Shown piece by piece: positions 17,413 to 24,667 of a stretch of 64,000 nt of DNA. This DNA is from Saccharicrinis sp963663905 (GTDB lineage: Bacteria > Bacteroidota > Bacteroidia > Bacteroidales > Marinilabiliaceae), in contig OY760657.1 of the NCBI GenBank assembly GCA_963663905.2, positions 1,240,001 through 1,304,000 on the forward strand, written 5' to 3'. Numbering within the stretch: position 1 is the stretch's first letter; each line of letters starts with the position of its first letter. Both the position numbers and the translations under genes were made by a program. The notes under the pieces were generated by a model. It did not search any database and was not told the origin of the DNA. It saw only the letters and a list, made by a program, of their open reading frames with translations.

Positions 17413-19404
17413 TTATTCATCCATATTGTCGAGCATATCAATTTTTTCCTGAAGCAGCTTAATGTTTCTTTTTCCATTTTCAATCTTATGTTGAAAATCT
17501 TTGATTAAAGAAGCTGAGCTTTTGCTTTTTGCAAAGAAACCTATGTTGTTTTCCCAAACAGTAATGTCAGTTTCTAACTGCTTAAGTTTTGTTAGTAGCT
17601 TGTGGCGTTCAGAGTTAATTTTATCATCCTGATGATCAGAATGTTTTAAGTTCTCTAATTTATTTCTGAATTTTTGTACGTTTTTATGGTACTCATCCAT
17701 GTTTAAATTATCGAAATGCTTATTGATTTCATTTCTGAATTCCTGATTAATTCTGTCTTTATCTTTAAAAGGAACGTGACCAATCTCAGAGAATTTTTGT
17801 TGGAAACCTTGTAGTCGTTTAAACGTTTCTTCGTTATCACTACTGTTTTTGAAGTTTTTTAATTCCTCAATTAAGGCTTCTTTTAGTTTTAAATTCTCAT
17901 CTTGTGATTCATCTACATGACTGAAGAATTTAGACTTGTTGTCAAAAAATGCATCACATGCCTTTCTGAATCTGTGCCAGATAGCATCTGATTGACGACG
18001 AGGTACAGGACCGATTTGTTTCCACTGTTTCTGAATTTTAATAAATTCATCGGTAGTGTGTTTCCAGTCTGTACTATCTTTCATTGCTTCAGCTTTCTCG
18101 CATAGTTTAGTTTTTTCAACTAAATTATCCTGTTGCTCACCCTTGTAATCTTTAAAGAATTTTCTTTTTTCTTCAAAGAATTGATCACAAGAAGATCTGA
18201 AACGTTCGTAAATTGCGTTATTATCTTTTTTAGGAGCAAAGCCAATTGTTTTCCAGGTTTGCTGCAATTCAATAAGCTTTTTGCTCTTGTCTTCCCACTC
18301 TTTAGGAGAATGAGCTTCTTCTTTTAAAATAGCTTCCGCTTTTTCACAAAGCTCGGTTTTATGTTTCAGGTTATCTTTAAGTTGTTCTTTTAAACCTTCA
18401 AAATAAGCCTGATGCTTTTGGTTTATAACTGTTGTTGCAGCTTTAAATCTTTCCCAAAGTTCATCTTTTTTCTCTTTTGGAACAGGACCTATTTCACGCC
18501 AGCGGTCGTGAAATTTTTGCAATGTTTTAAAACTGTTTACAACAAATGGATCATCAATAAGCTTTTCAGCTTTTTCACAAAGATCCGTCTTTAATTCAAG
18601 ATTTTTCTTTAAATCAAGATCTCTTAGCTCCTTATTGATTTTTACATAGTTATAAAAATTCTCAATATGAAGATTATAAGTATCCCAGGTATCTCTAACC
18701 TTATCCTGAGGGATAGGGCCTATTTCGTGAAAACGTTGTTGTAGAGTTCTGAATTCGTTAAAGGTTTCATTTAACGATTCCTGGCGGTTTACCAGATTTT
18801 TTATAGCTTCAATAACTTCATTTTTAGCAATTAAGTTATTTTCTTTTTCTTCTTCTATTTTTCTTGCTAGTTCAGCCTTACGTTGCTTAAACTCATGCAA
18901 TATATCTTTAATCTCAACCTCAAGAGCATCTATTGGAGCTGCAAAATTCTCTTCCAATTCTCCAGATTCAACAAAACGCTTCTTTAATTCTTCGACTTCT
19001 TCATTATAAATTTTGTAGAATAAAGATTTGATTTCTTCTACTTCATCTTTAATGTCAATTAAATCAAAGTGTTTAGTAATATGTTTTAAACGTTTTACTA
19101 AATCTTCTCTTGATAATACCGTTAAATCAACTTTATCTAAAACAGGTTTTTCCTCTTCCGTTTCCTGATTTTCTGAATTTTCAGAAACCACCTCACTAGC
19201 TTTCACTTCAGAGTCAGATACAATAGTATTATCATCATCCTGTGTTGGGGTGTTTATTGATTCTTCTTGTTTATCAACGGTTTCGTTGTTGTTGTCTTGC
19301 GTATTTTCAGGAGTGTTTGCAGAATTTAATTCTTTTTCTTCTCCAGACTTGTTTAGATCATTTGCTTCCATCAGCATAAAAGTTCGTGTTACAATAAACT
19401 TCAT
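17413..19404 (-). CDS. DUF349 repeat coiled-coil protein
   Basis: A 663-residue cytoplasmic protein with five DUF349 repeats, each built around I-G-x-x-P ... W/I-x-x-F followed by a basic helix: IGPIPQDKVRDTW, IGPVPKEKKDELWERF, IGFAPKKDNNAIYERF, IGPVPRRQSDAIWHRF and IGHVPFKDKDRINQEF. The first about 100 residues are acidic and low-complexity, and the C-terminal about 100 residues are a predicted coiled coil. The true start may be the Met at 19371, giving MEANDLNKSG. The molecular role of DUF349 proteins in Bacteroidota is not established. The gene is divergent from trmD and has its own terminator. Confidence 0.88.
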   Translation of the reverse strand: MKFIVTRTFMLMEANDLNKSGEEKELNSANTPENTQDNNNETVDKQEESINTPTQDDDNTIVSDSEVKASEVVSENSENQETEEEKPVLDKVDLTVLSREDLVKRLKHITKHFDLIDIKDEVEEIKSLFYKIYNEEVEELKKRFVESGELEENFAAPIDALEVEIKDILHEFKQRKAELARKIEEEKENNLIAKNEVIEAIKNLVNRQESLNETFNEFRTLQQRFHEIGPIPQDKVRDTWDTYNLHIENFYNYVKINKELRDLDLKKNLELKTDLCEKAEKLIDDPFVVNSFKTLQKFHDRWREIGPVPKEKKDELWERFKAATTVINQKHQAYFEGLKEQLKDNLKHKTELCEKAEAILKEEAHSPKEWEDKSKKLIELQQTWKTIGFAPKKDNNAIYERFRSSCDQFFEEKRKFFKDYKGEQQDNLVEKTKLCEKAEAMKDSTDWKHTTDEFIKIQKQWKQIGPVPRRQSDAIWHRFRKACDAFFDNKSKFFSHVDESQDENLKLKEALIEELKNFKNSSDNEETFKRLQGFQQKFSEIGHVPFKDKDRINQEFRNEINKHFDNLNMDEYHKNVQKFRNKLENLKHSDHQDDKINSERHKLLTKLKQLETDITVWENNIGFFAKSKSSASLIKDFQHKIENGKRNIKLLQEKIDMLDNMDE

Positions 19405-19574
19405 AATGAAAGATTCAGATACTGATATCCTTGTCTTTCCATACTACGAATATATTATATATAGTTAAAACCTCAAATTTTTTTGCCCTTAACATCGTAT
19501 ATAAATTTAAAAGATTACAAAAAAGCAGCAACTATTTTAAAATACGAGCGCTTATCATAACATTTCTAAAATAT

Positions 19575-19582
19575 TATATTTG
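19575..19582 (+). promoter_or_regulatory. -7 promoter element for trmD
   Basis: TATATTTG, an exact TAnnTTTG match, 17 bp before the trmD ATG, implying a very short leader. No clear -33 element was found. Confidence 0.55.
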
Positions 19583-19599
19583 CAACAAATTTTATTGTA

Positions 19600-20274
19600 A
19601 TGCGAATTGATATTTTAACCTTATTCCCTGAAATGTTTCAGGGACCATTTAGCGAATCGATTATTAAAAGAGCTCAGGAAAAGGGATTGGTGGAGTTAGT
19701 GTGCCATAATATTCGTGATTATTCTACCAATAAACACAAAAAAGTAGATGATTATGCGTTTAGTGGAGGTGCAGGAATGGTTATGCAGATTGAACCTATA
19801 GCTCGTTTAATAGAAAAACTTCAGTCAGAGAGAACGTATGATGAAATTATTTATGTAACTCCTGATGGTCAAACACTAAATCAAGGTATTGCTAATACTC
19901 TTTCGCTTAAAGGGAATATAATGATTTTATGTGGGCACTATAAAGGAGTAGATCAGCGTGTAAGGGATCATTTTATTACAATGGAAATTTCGATTGGAGA
20001 TTATGTTTTAACAGGAGGTGAATTAGCAGCTGCAGTTATAGCAGATTCAGTAATACGATTAATTCCAGGTGTTATTTCTGATGAAACTTCTGCTTTAACA
20101 GATTCTTTTCAAGATAATTTACTGGCTCCACCGGTTTATACTCGTCCGGCAGATTATAATGGATGGAAGGTTCCTGATGTATTGCTTTGTGGTGATTCCA
20201 AAAAAATTGATGCATGGAAAGAGGAGCAAGCTTATAAAAGAACCAAAGAAAGAAGACCTGATTTGTTGAAGTAG
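19600..20274 (+). CDS. trmD: tRNA (guanine-N1)-methyltransferase
   Basis: Methylates G37 of tRNAs with S-adenosylmethionine to prevent frameshifting. Features of the trefoil-knot SPOUT fold are DILTLFPEMFQGPFSESI at the N-terminus, the SAM-binding knot region ILCGHYKGVDQRV, EISIGDYVLTGGELAA, and the basic C-terminal tail. The 224-residue length is normal. It is monocistronic here and not with rpsP, rimM and rplS as in many other bacteria. The start follows the very close promoter element. Confidence 0.96.
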   Translation: MRIDILTLFPEMFQGPFSESIIKRAQEKGLVELVCHNIRDYSTNKHKKVDDYAFSGGAGMVMQIEPIARLIEKLQSERTYDEIIYVTPDGQTLNQGIANTLSLKGNIMILCGHYKGVDQRVRDHFITMEISIGDYVLTGGELAAAVIADSVIRLIPGVISDETSALTDSFQDNLLAPPVYTRPADYNGWKVPDVLLCGDSKKIDAWKEEQAYKRTKERRPDLLK

Positions 20275-20663
20275 AGTCTTTAGTTCTGAGTACAGAGCTT
20301 GGAGCTTATTATTTTAGTTTTGGATAGAATTAATTTGTATAGGAATGTAATTGTTTTGTTTTGGTACCTCAAGACAATATGTAATACTGTTATTGTATAC
20401 TTTTTATCTTACCTATTGATATTTGGAAAAGCATTTATAAGAATAGAGTTTATGAATTGAAATAATATGTATAATGCTCTCAATACTAAATTCTTCACAT
20501 TAGAAAGGTAAACTAAGGCCTACAGGTTGATTAGGATATATCCAGTTTTCCGTTCTACCAGTTCCTTTCATCTTTCAGTCTTTTGAACTACGAACTTTAT
20601 AAACTTTACTTATTTTTGTGTTCCTTATTTTTCATTACTATTAACCATATAAACTGATTATAA
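20275..20663. other. Intergenic region after trmD
   Basis: 389 bp without a gene. It holds phrase-like repeat text near 20275-20310 and 20547-20610 (pyrimidine-rich TTCTACC/CTTTCAT/TTTGAACTACGAACTTT) and a -7 element at 20611-20618 for the next gene. Confidence 0.5.
20611..20618 (+). promoter_or_regulatory. -7 element for the glutamine amidotransferase gene
   Basis: TATTTTTG (TAnnTTTG), 45 bp before the ATG. No good -33 was found. Confidence 0.45.
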
Positions 20664-21368
20664 ATGAAAATTAATTGTTTATTACATGTAGATTTTGAAA
20701 CTCCCGGATATATTGTTGATTGGGCCGAATGGAATGATTTTGAAGTTTCCTATACTCGTGTTTACGATAATGATCGCTTTCCTGAGTTAGACGATTTTGA
20801 TATGTTGGTGGTTATGGGTGGACCAATGGGTGTTTATGAATATGATAAATTTTCATGGTTAAAAGACGAACAGGATTTTATTAAAAAAGCTATTGGTGCT
20901 GACAAATATGTTTTAGGAATTTGTTTGGGATCGCAGTTGATTGCAGAAGCTTTAGGGGCTAAAGTATTTCCTTCAGGAAGACAGGAGATAGGTTGGTTTA
21001 AATTAGAATTAACTGAAGAAGGAAAAAATAAGTGGGGGAGTTTTGATCCTGAAAACCGTTGGGTGGTTCTTCATTGGCATGGCGATACATTTGATTTACC
21101 CGAAGGTGCTAAGTTGTTGGCTTCTTCAGAAGCTACAAAACATCAGGCATACTCAATTGGAGATAAGGTTTTGGCCTTACAATTTCATTTAGAAGCAACT
21201 CCTGCTACCGCAAGGGGAATGTATAATGTTTTAAAAGACGAATTAGAAGAGCTACAAGGGCAAGAATATGTTATGCCGGGAAAAGAAATTCTTAAAAGAG
21301 AAGTGTTTTTTCATGATACAAATGCGTTGCTTGAAGCTATACTGGATCAATTTGTAAATAACAATTAA
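20664..21368 (+). CDS. Class I glutamine amidotransferase (GMP-synthase-like GATase domain)
   Basis: A stand-alone 234-residue class I glutamine amidotransferase domain. It has nucleophile Cys87 in GICLGSQLIAEALGAKV, His174 and Glu176 in LQFHLEAT, and the oxyanion segment MGGPMGVYEY. No synthetase domain is attached, so the acceptor of the ammonia is unknown; such proteins are often annotated as GMP synthase-like without evidence. The next gene, 60 bp downstream on the same strand, is a methylenetetrahydrofolate-reductase-like barrel, which could be a partner or just a neighbour. Confidence 0.85.
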   Translation: MKINCLLHVDFETPGYIVDWAEWNDFEVSYTRVYDNDRFPELDDFDMLVVMGGPMGVYEYDKFSWLKDEQDFIKKAIGADKYVLGICLGSQLIAEALGAKVFPSGRQEIGWFKLELTEEGKNKWGSFDPENRWVVLHWHGDTFDLPEGAKLLASSEATKHQAYSIGDKVLALQFHLEATPATARGMYNVLKDELEELQGQEYVMPGKEILKREVFFHDTNALLEAILDQFVNNN

Positions 21369-21388
21369 TAGCCTACAGCTATGAGTTG

Positions 21389-21403
21389 ATAGCGAAGCGC
21401 TAT
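21389..21403. repeat. REP-like mini-hairpin
   Basis: ATAGCG-AAG-CGCTAT, 6-bp perfect arms with a 3-nt loop in an intergenic gap. It resembles the element at 47699-47713 in size and GC-rich core. Confidence 0.4.
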
Positions 21404-21428
21404 TGTTATTATTAATTAAAAAAGAAGG

Positions 21429-22346
21429 ATGCTAAAGGATAAAATTATATCAAAAGAATCAGGGATTTTATTATACGGATTAACACCTCCAAAAATAAAA
21501 ACAGAAGAAGAAAAGATTGCTGTTATTGCACAAAAGCAAATTGAGCGTATAAAAAATATGGATATTGATGGTTTGGTTTTATACGATATTCAGGATGAAA
21601 CCTCAAGAAATGATTCACCACGTCCTTTCCCTTTTATGCCAACCTTAAGTCCCGATTATTATAGTAACACATACTTAAGTGAGTTGAATGTTCCGAAGAT
21701 CATTTATAAAAGTGTAGGAAAATATAGTGAGGAAGAATTTAATAATTGGATTAATACTGAAACAGCAAATATCGATTGTTCTGTATTTGTTGGGTCACCA
21801 TCAAAAGATCAGGTTACGAAGATGTCTTTAAGTAATGCCTATAAAATTAAACAGGATCTGAATTCAGATATTATTTTAGGCGGAGTAACCATTCCAGAGC
21901 GTCATGCAGTTAAAGGAGATGAGCATCTTCGTTTGTTTAATAAAATAGATAAAGGATGTCGTTTCTTTATTTCGCAGTGTGTTTATAATATCAATAATAC
22001 GAAGAATTTCATGTCGGATTATTATTATACCTCAGTTGAAAATAAAAGGGAATTACAACCTATTATTTTTACACTAACACCTTGCGGATCTATAAAAACA
22101 ATGCACTTTATGGAGTGGCTTGGAATTGATATTCCTAAATGGTTGGTTAATGATTTAAAGCATTCAAAAGATATTCTTTCAAAATCTATTGAAATATGTA
22201 AGATGATTGCTTCTGAAATTATTCATTTTGCTAAAGAAAAGAATATGCCTATTGGATTTAATATTGAAAGTGTAGCCATCAGAAAAGAAGAAATCGAAGC
22301 TTCAGTGGATCTTTTAAGAGACATTAAAGCAATGATGAATAAATAG
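21429..22346 (+). CDS. Methylenetetrahydrofolate reductase-like protein
   Basis: A 305-residue TIM-barrel type protein that resembles the 5,10-methylenetetrahydrofolate reductase superfamily: GLTPPK near residue 18, DGLVLYDIQDETSR, RPFPFMPTL, a central GGVTIPERHA and FFISQCVYN, as in the late substrate strand of MetF. It is not a standard MetF, since the usual N-terminal motif order is altered. It may reduce a folate or another pterin with flavin. It follows the glutamine amidotransferase closely. The superfamily is fairly secure; the substrate is not. Confidence 0.65.
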   Translation: MLKDKIISKESGILLYGLTPPKIKTEEEKIAVIAQKQIERIKNMDIDGLVLYDIQDETSRNDSPRPFPFMPTLSPDYYSNTYLSELNVPKIIYKSVGKYSEEEFNNWINTETANIDCSVFVGSPSKDQVTKMSLSNAYKIKQDLNSDIILGGVTIPERHAVKGDEHLRLFNKIDKGCRFFISQCVYNINNTKNFMSDYYYTSVENKRELQPIIFTLTPCGSIKTMHFMEWLGIDIPKWLVNDLKHSKDILSKSIEICKMIASEIIHFAKEKNMPIGFNIESVAIRKEEIEASVDLLRDIKAMMNK

Positions 22347-22377
22347 AACGTCATACAGAATTAAGTATAAAAGAAAA

Positions 22378-22420
22378 CTCTGTGTAGCTCTGTGAAATGC
22401 CTCTGTTACCTCTGTGGTAA
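22378..22420. repeat. CTCTGTG micro-repeat
   Basis: Four degenerate units beginning CTCTGTG or CTCTGTT, spaced 9-13 bp, in the gap before the DUF1080 gene. This is a phrase-like micro-repeat with no coding sense. Confidence 0.55.
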
Positions 22421-22449
22421 AAAAGAAAAATAAACAAACAACCAGTATA

Positions 22450-23118
22450 ATGATTAAAAATATTATTAAGTCTGCATTTTTAGCAGGTACTCTTTTAGTA
22501 CTCGTAAGTAATGTGGAAGCTCAAAACGGAAAACTATTTAAAAAATCAAAGTTTAACGGTTATGCCTTTTCTCCGGAAACAGGAGTAGTAGCACCAGATT
22601 CTATATTTGAAACAGGAAAGGGTACTATTGTTCTTGACGGCAAAACTAAAGGATATTTAATGAGTGATGAGGTTTATAAAAACTTTAAACTAACTGCTCA
22701 GTTTAGATGGATTGTAAAAACTGATCAGAATAAAAAACGCAATAGTGGTTTAATGTATTATGTTGCAAAAGATCAGGAAGATGCTTTATGGCCATCTGGA
22801 ATTCAATATCAAATAAAAACTAGTTCTACTGGTAATTTTATTTTATTAAAAAATGTAAGTCTTGCTGTTAACGATTCTGTTATAGGGCCTGGAGCAAGCA
22901 TCAATGTAGATCATTTTTCAGATGCAGAAAAAGAACATGGCGAATGGAACCTGATTGAAATAGAAGCCAAAGGTGATCATGTAAAACAATATTTAAACGG
23001 AGTATTGGTTAACGAAGCAACAAAAGCTTCTGTAACCGAGGGAAGAATTTTATTTCAATACGAAGGCTCACCAATTGAGTTTAAAGATATTAAAGTATCG
23101 AAACTTAAAAAGAAATAA
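22450..23118 (+). CDS. Secreted DUF1080 (3-keto-disaccharide hydrolase-like) protein
   Basis: Periplasmic or surface protein with one DUF1080 (PF06439) jelly-roll domain, related to laminin-G/concanavalin folds and found in enzymes that act on 3-keto-glycosides. I place the start at 22450, where MIKNIIKSAFLAGTLLVLV gives a clean signal peptide; an upstream in-frame ATG adds a charged, repeat-derived leader. Family marks are KTKGYLMSDEVYKNFKLTAQF, NSGLMYYVAKDQ, the WPSGIQYQIK strand and a late WNLIEIEAKGDHVKQYLNGV. A polysaccharide deacetylase gene follows 56 bp later, suggesting carbohydrate use. Confidence 0.85.
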   Translation: MIKNIIKSAFLAGTLLVLVSNVEAQNGKLFKKSKFNGYAFSPETGVVAPDSIFETGKGTIVLDGKTKGYLMSDEVYKNFKLTAQFRWIVKTDQNKKRNSGLMYYVAKDQEDALWPSGIQYQIKTSSTGNFILLKNVSLAVNDSVIGPGASINVDHFSDAEKEHGEWNLIEIEAKGDHVKQYLNGVLVNEATKASVTEGRILFQYEGSPIEFKDIKVSKLKKK

Positions 23119-23125
23119 AGTAAAT

Positions 23126-23160
23126 CTACCTTTTCCCTTCTACCTGTTCCTTGTTCCGTT
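23126..23160. repeat. Pyrimidine-rich intergenic tract
   Basis: CTACCTTTTCCCTTCTACC-type text, similar to tracts at 12832, 20547, 32190 and 47811. Confidence 0.45.
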
Positions 23161-23174
23161 TTTAAAACTTATGC

Positions 23175-23963
23175 ATGAAAAACATACTTCTCTTAACCAT
23201 TAGTATTTTATTATCCACCATGGGAAATTCTCAAATCATAAAAAAGAAACTACCTAAAAAAGTAGTTGTGTTAACCTTTGATGATGCGGTTCTTAGTCAG
23301 TATAACTATGCAGCTCCATTACTAAAGGAATACGGATTTAACGCTACATTCTTTATCTGTGAGTTTCCTAAAGTATTTAGCGATACAACCAAATATATGA
23401 CCTGGGATAAGGTGGGAGCCTTGAATAAAATGGGTTTTGAGATTGCTAACCACACCAAAAATCATGCACATGTAAACGGTATTAGTGAGGAAAAGATTAA
23501 AGAGGAGTTAGATTATATTGAAGGGAAATGTTCTGAACAAGGAATAGACAAAACCATATCATTTGCCTATCCGGGTTATGGATTAAATGAAAAGGCTTTG
23601 AATGCATTAAATCAATATGGATTCCAGTTTGCTAGAGCAGGAGGTAGCCGTCCTTATGATCCTACATTAGATCATCCTTTGTTAATTCCAAGCTGGGCTA
23701 CTAATGCAGATAATAAAGATCAGATTATAGAGGCCTTTAATCAGGCTGAGAGAGGAAAAATTATTGTTTTGACGTTACATGGAGTTCCTGATTATGATCA
23801 TCCATGGGTAACCACTCCACCTGAATTATTTAAAGAGTATATAAAATATTTAGCTGATCATAAATTCAAGGTTTTATCATTAAAAGATCTGACTAAATAT
23901 ATTGATGTTGACAAGGCAAAAGAAGTTCTGTCTCCTGATTTTACTAAAACATTGAAGAATTAG
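23175..23963 (+). CDS. Secreted polysaccharide deacetylase (NodB family)
   Basis: Exported carbohydrate esterase family 4 enzyme that removes acetyl groups from a polysaccharide. After a signal peptide (about residues 1-19) the NodB domain shows motif 1 LTFDDA (Asp36-Asp37), motif 2 HTKNHAHV (His93, His97) and motif 3 AYPGYG. These supply the catalytic base and the metal-binding Asp-His-His triad. A late LTLHG segment carries the usual catalytic His. The 262-residue length is normal for a single-domain enzyme. Chitin, xylan or peptidoglycan cannot be told apart from sequence. Confidence 0.9.
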   Translation: MKNILLLTISILLSTMGNSQIIKKKLPKKVVVLTFDDAVLSQYNYAAPLLKEYGFNATFFICEFPKVFSDTTKYMTWDKVGALNKMGFEIANHTKNHAHVNGISEEKIKEELDYIEGKCSEQGIDKTISFAYPGYGLNEKALNALNQYGFQFARAGGSRPYDPTLDHPLLIPSWATNADNKDQIIEAFNQAERGKIIVLTLHGVPDYDHPWVTTPPELFKEYIKYLADHKFKVLSLKDLTKYIDVDKAKEVLSPDFTKTLKN

Positions 23964-24033
23964 TTTTATAGTAAAGGCAAACACTATTAAATCTAAAAGC
24001 ACAAAGTATTTAAATCGTTTAAAAAATAATCAA

Positions 24034-24384
24034 ATGCAAATTATAATAGCATGTAGCGTTGAAGAATGTACTTCTTTAGGAAAAATGGTGATTGAAGCAG
24101 AAGGGCAGGAAATATTAATTATACATACCGATGGTAAATATTTTGCAGTAAGCAATATTTGTCCTCATGCCAAAACAAAACTGGTTAGTGGAAGGGTAGA
24201 GGAAGATACTTTAACCTGTTCTAATCATGGAACTTGTTTTGATTTGAAAACAGGTGCAATTCGTATTGATAAAATCGATGAGGATTTATTAGATCAGCTT
24301 GATGTTGATGATTTACCTTTCGGACCGCTTAAAACATATCCATTAAAAATAGAAGATGGTAATATTTTAATTGAATTAGAATAA
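24034..24384 (+). CDS. Rieske [2Fe-2S] ferredoxin-type protein
   Basis: A 116-residue single-domain Rieske protein. The two cluster motifs are CPH (Cys43, His45) and CSNH (Cys62, His65), with 16 residues between, as in nitrite-reductase small subunits and dioxygenase ferredoxins. No signal peptide or Tat motif is present, so it is cytoplasmic. No oxygenase or nitrite reductase partner is nearby, so the electron acceptor is unknown. The C-terminus ends in an acidic tail (EDGNILIELE). Confidence 0.9.
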   Translation: MQIIIACSVEECTSLGKMVIEAEGQEILIIHTDGKYFAVSNICPHAKTKLVSGRVEEDTLTCSNHGTCFDLKTGAIRIDKIDEDLLDQLDVDDLPFGPLKTYPLKIEDGNILIELE

Positions 24385-24394
24385 TTGATCTCAC

Positions 24395-24490
24395 ATGCTA
24401 GCACCTAGATGTTTTCGGTGCTCCATTGAATTAGAAGGCTGATCATTTAAACATAACCATTCATCTCTTATGCAAAGAAGTAAGAATTTT
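24395..24490. repeat. Dispersed intergenic element, copy 1
   Basis: Shares ordered blocks with copy 2 near 31632-31715: TTTCGGTGCT (24413-24422), GATCATTTAAAC (24441-24452), ATTCATC and AGAAGTAA, at nearly the same spacing. It lies in the gap after the Rieske gene. Confidence 0.5.
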
Positions 24491-24651
24491 TATTCTTTTA
24501 AATAGAATAAATCCATCAATACTAAAAATAACCTTTTGATTTTTAGGTTAATATTTTGTCACGTAAACCAAAAGGTTATTGCTTTTAATAATCATGTAAT
24601 TAATGCCTAAGCCGAACACCTAAAATCACCTGTCTAAAATCCAAATTCTTC

Positions 24652-24659
24652 TATCTTTG
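24652..24659 (+). promoter_or_regulatory. -7 element for the U32 gene
   Basis: TATCTTTG (TAnnTTTG) ends 8 bp before the first ATG at 24668. The transcript would be leaderless or nearly so; the in-frame ATG at 24677 is the alternative start. Confidence 0.5.
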
Positions 24660-24667
24660 CATCTGAG

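Noticed and set aside
22378..22420. Riboswitch before DUF1080 gene
   Set aside because: The text is a simple CTCTGTG micro-repeat without paired helices.
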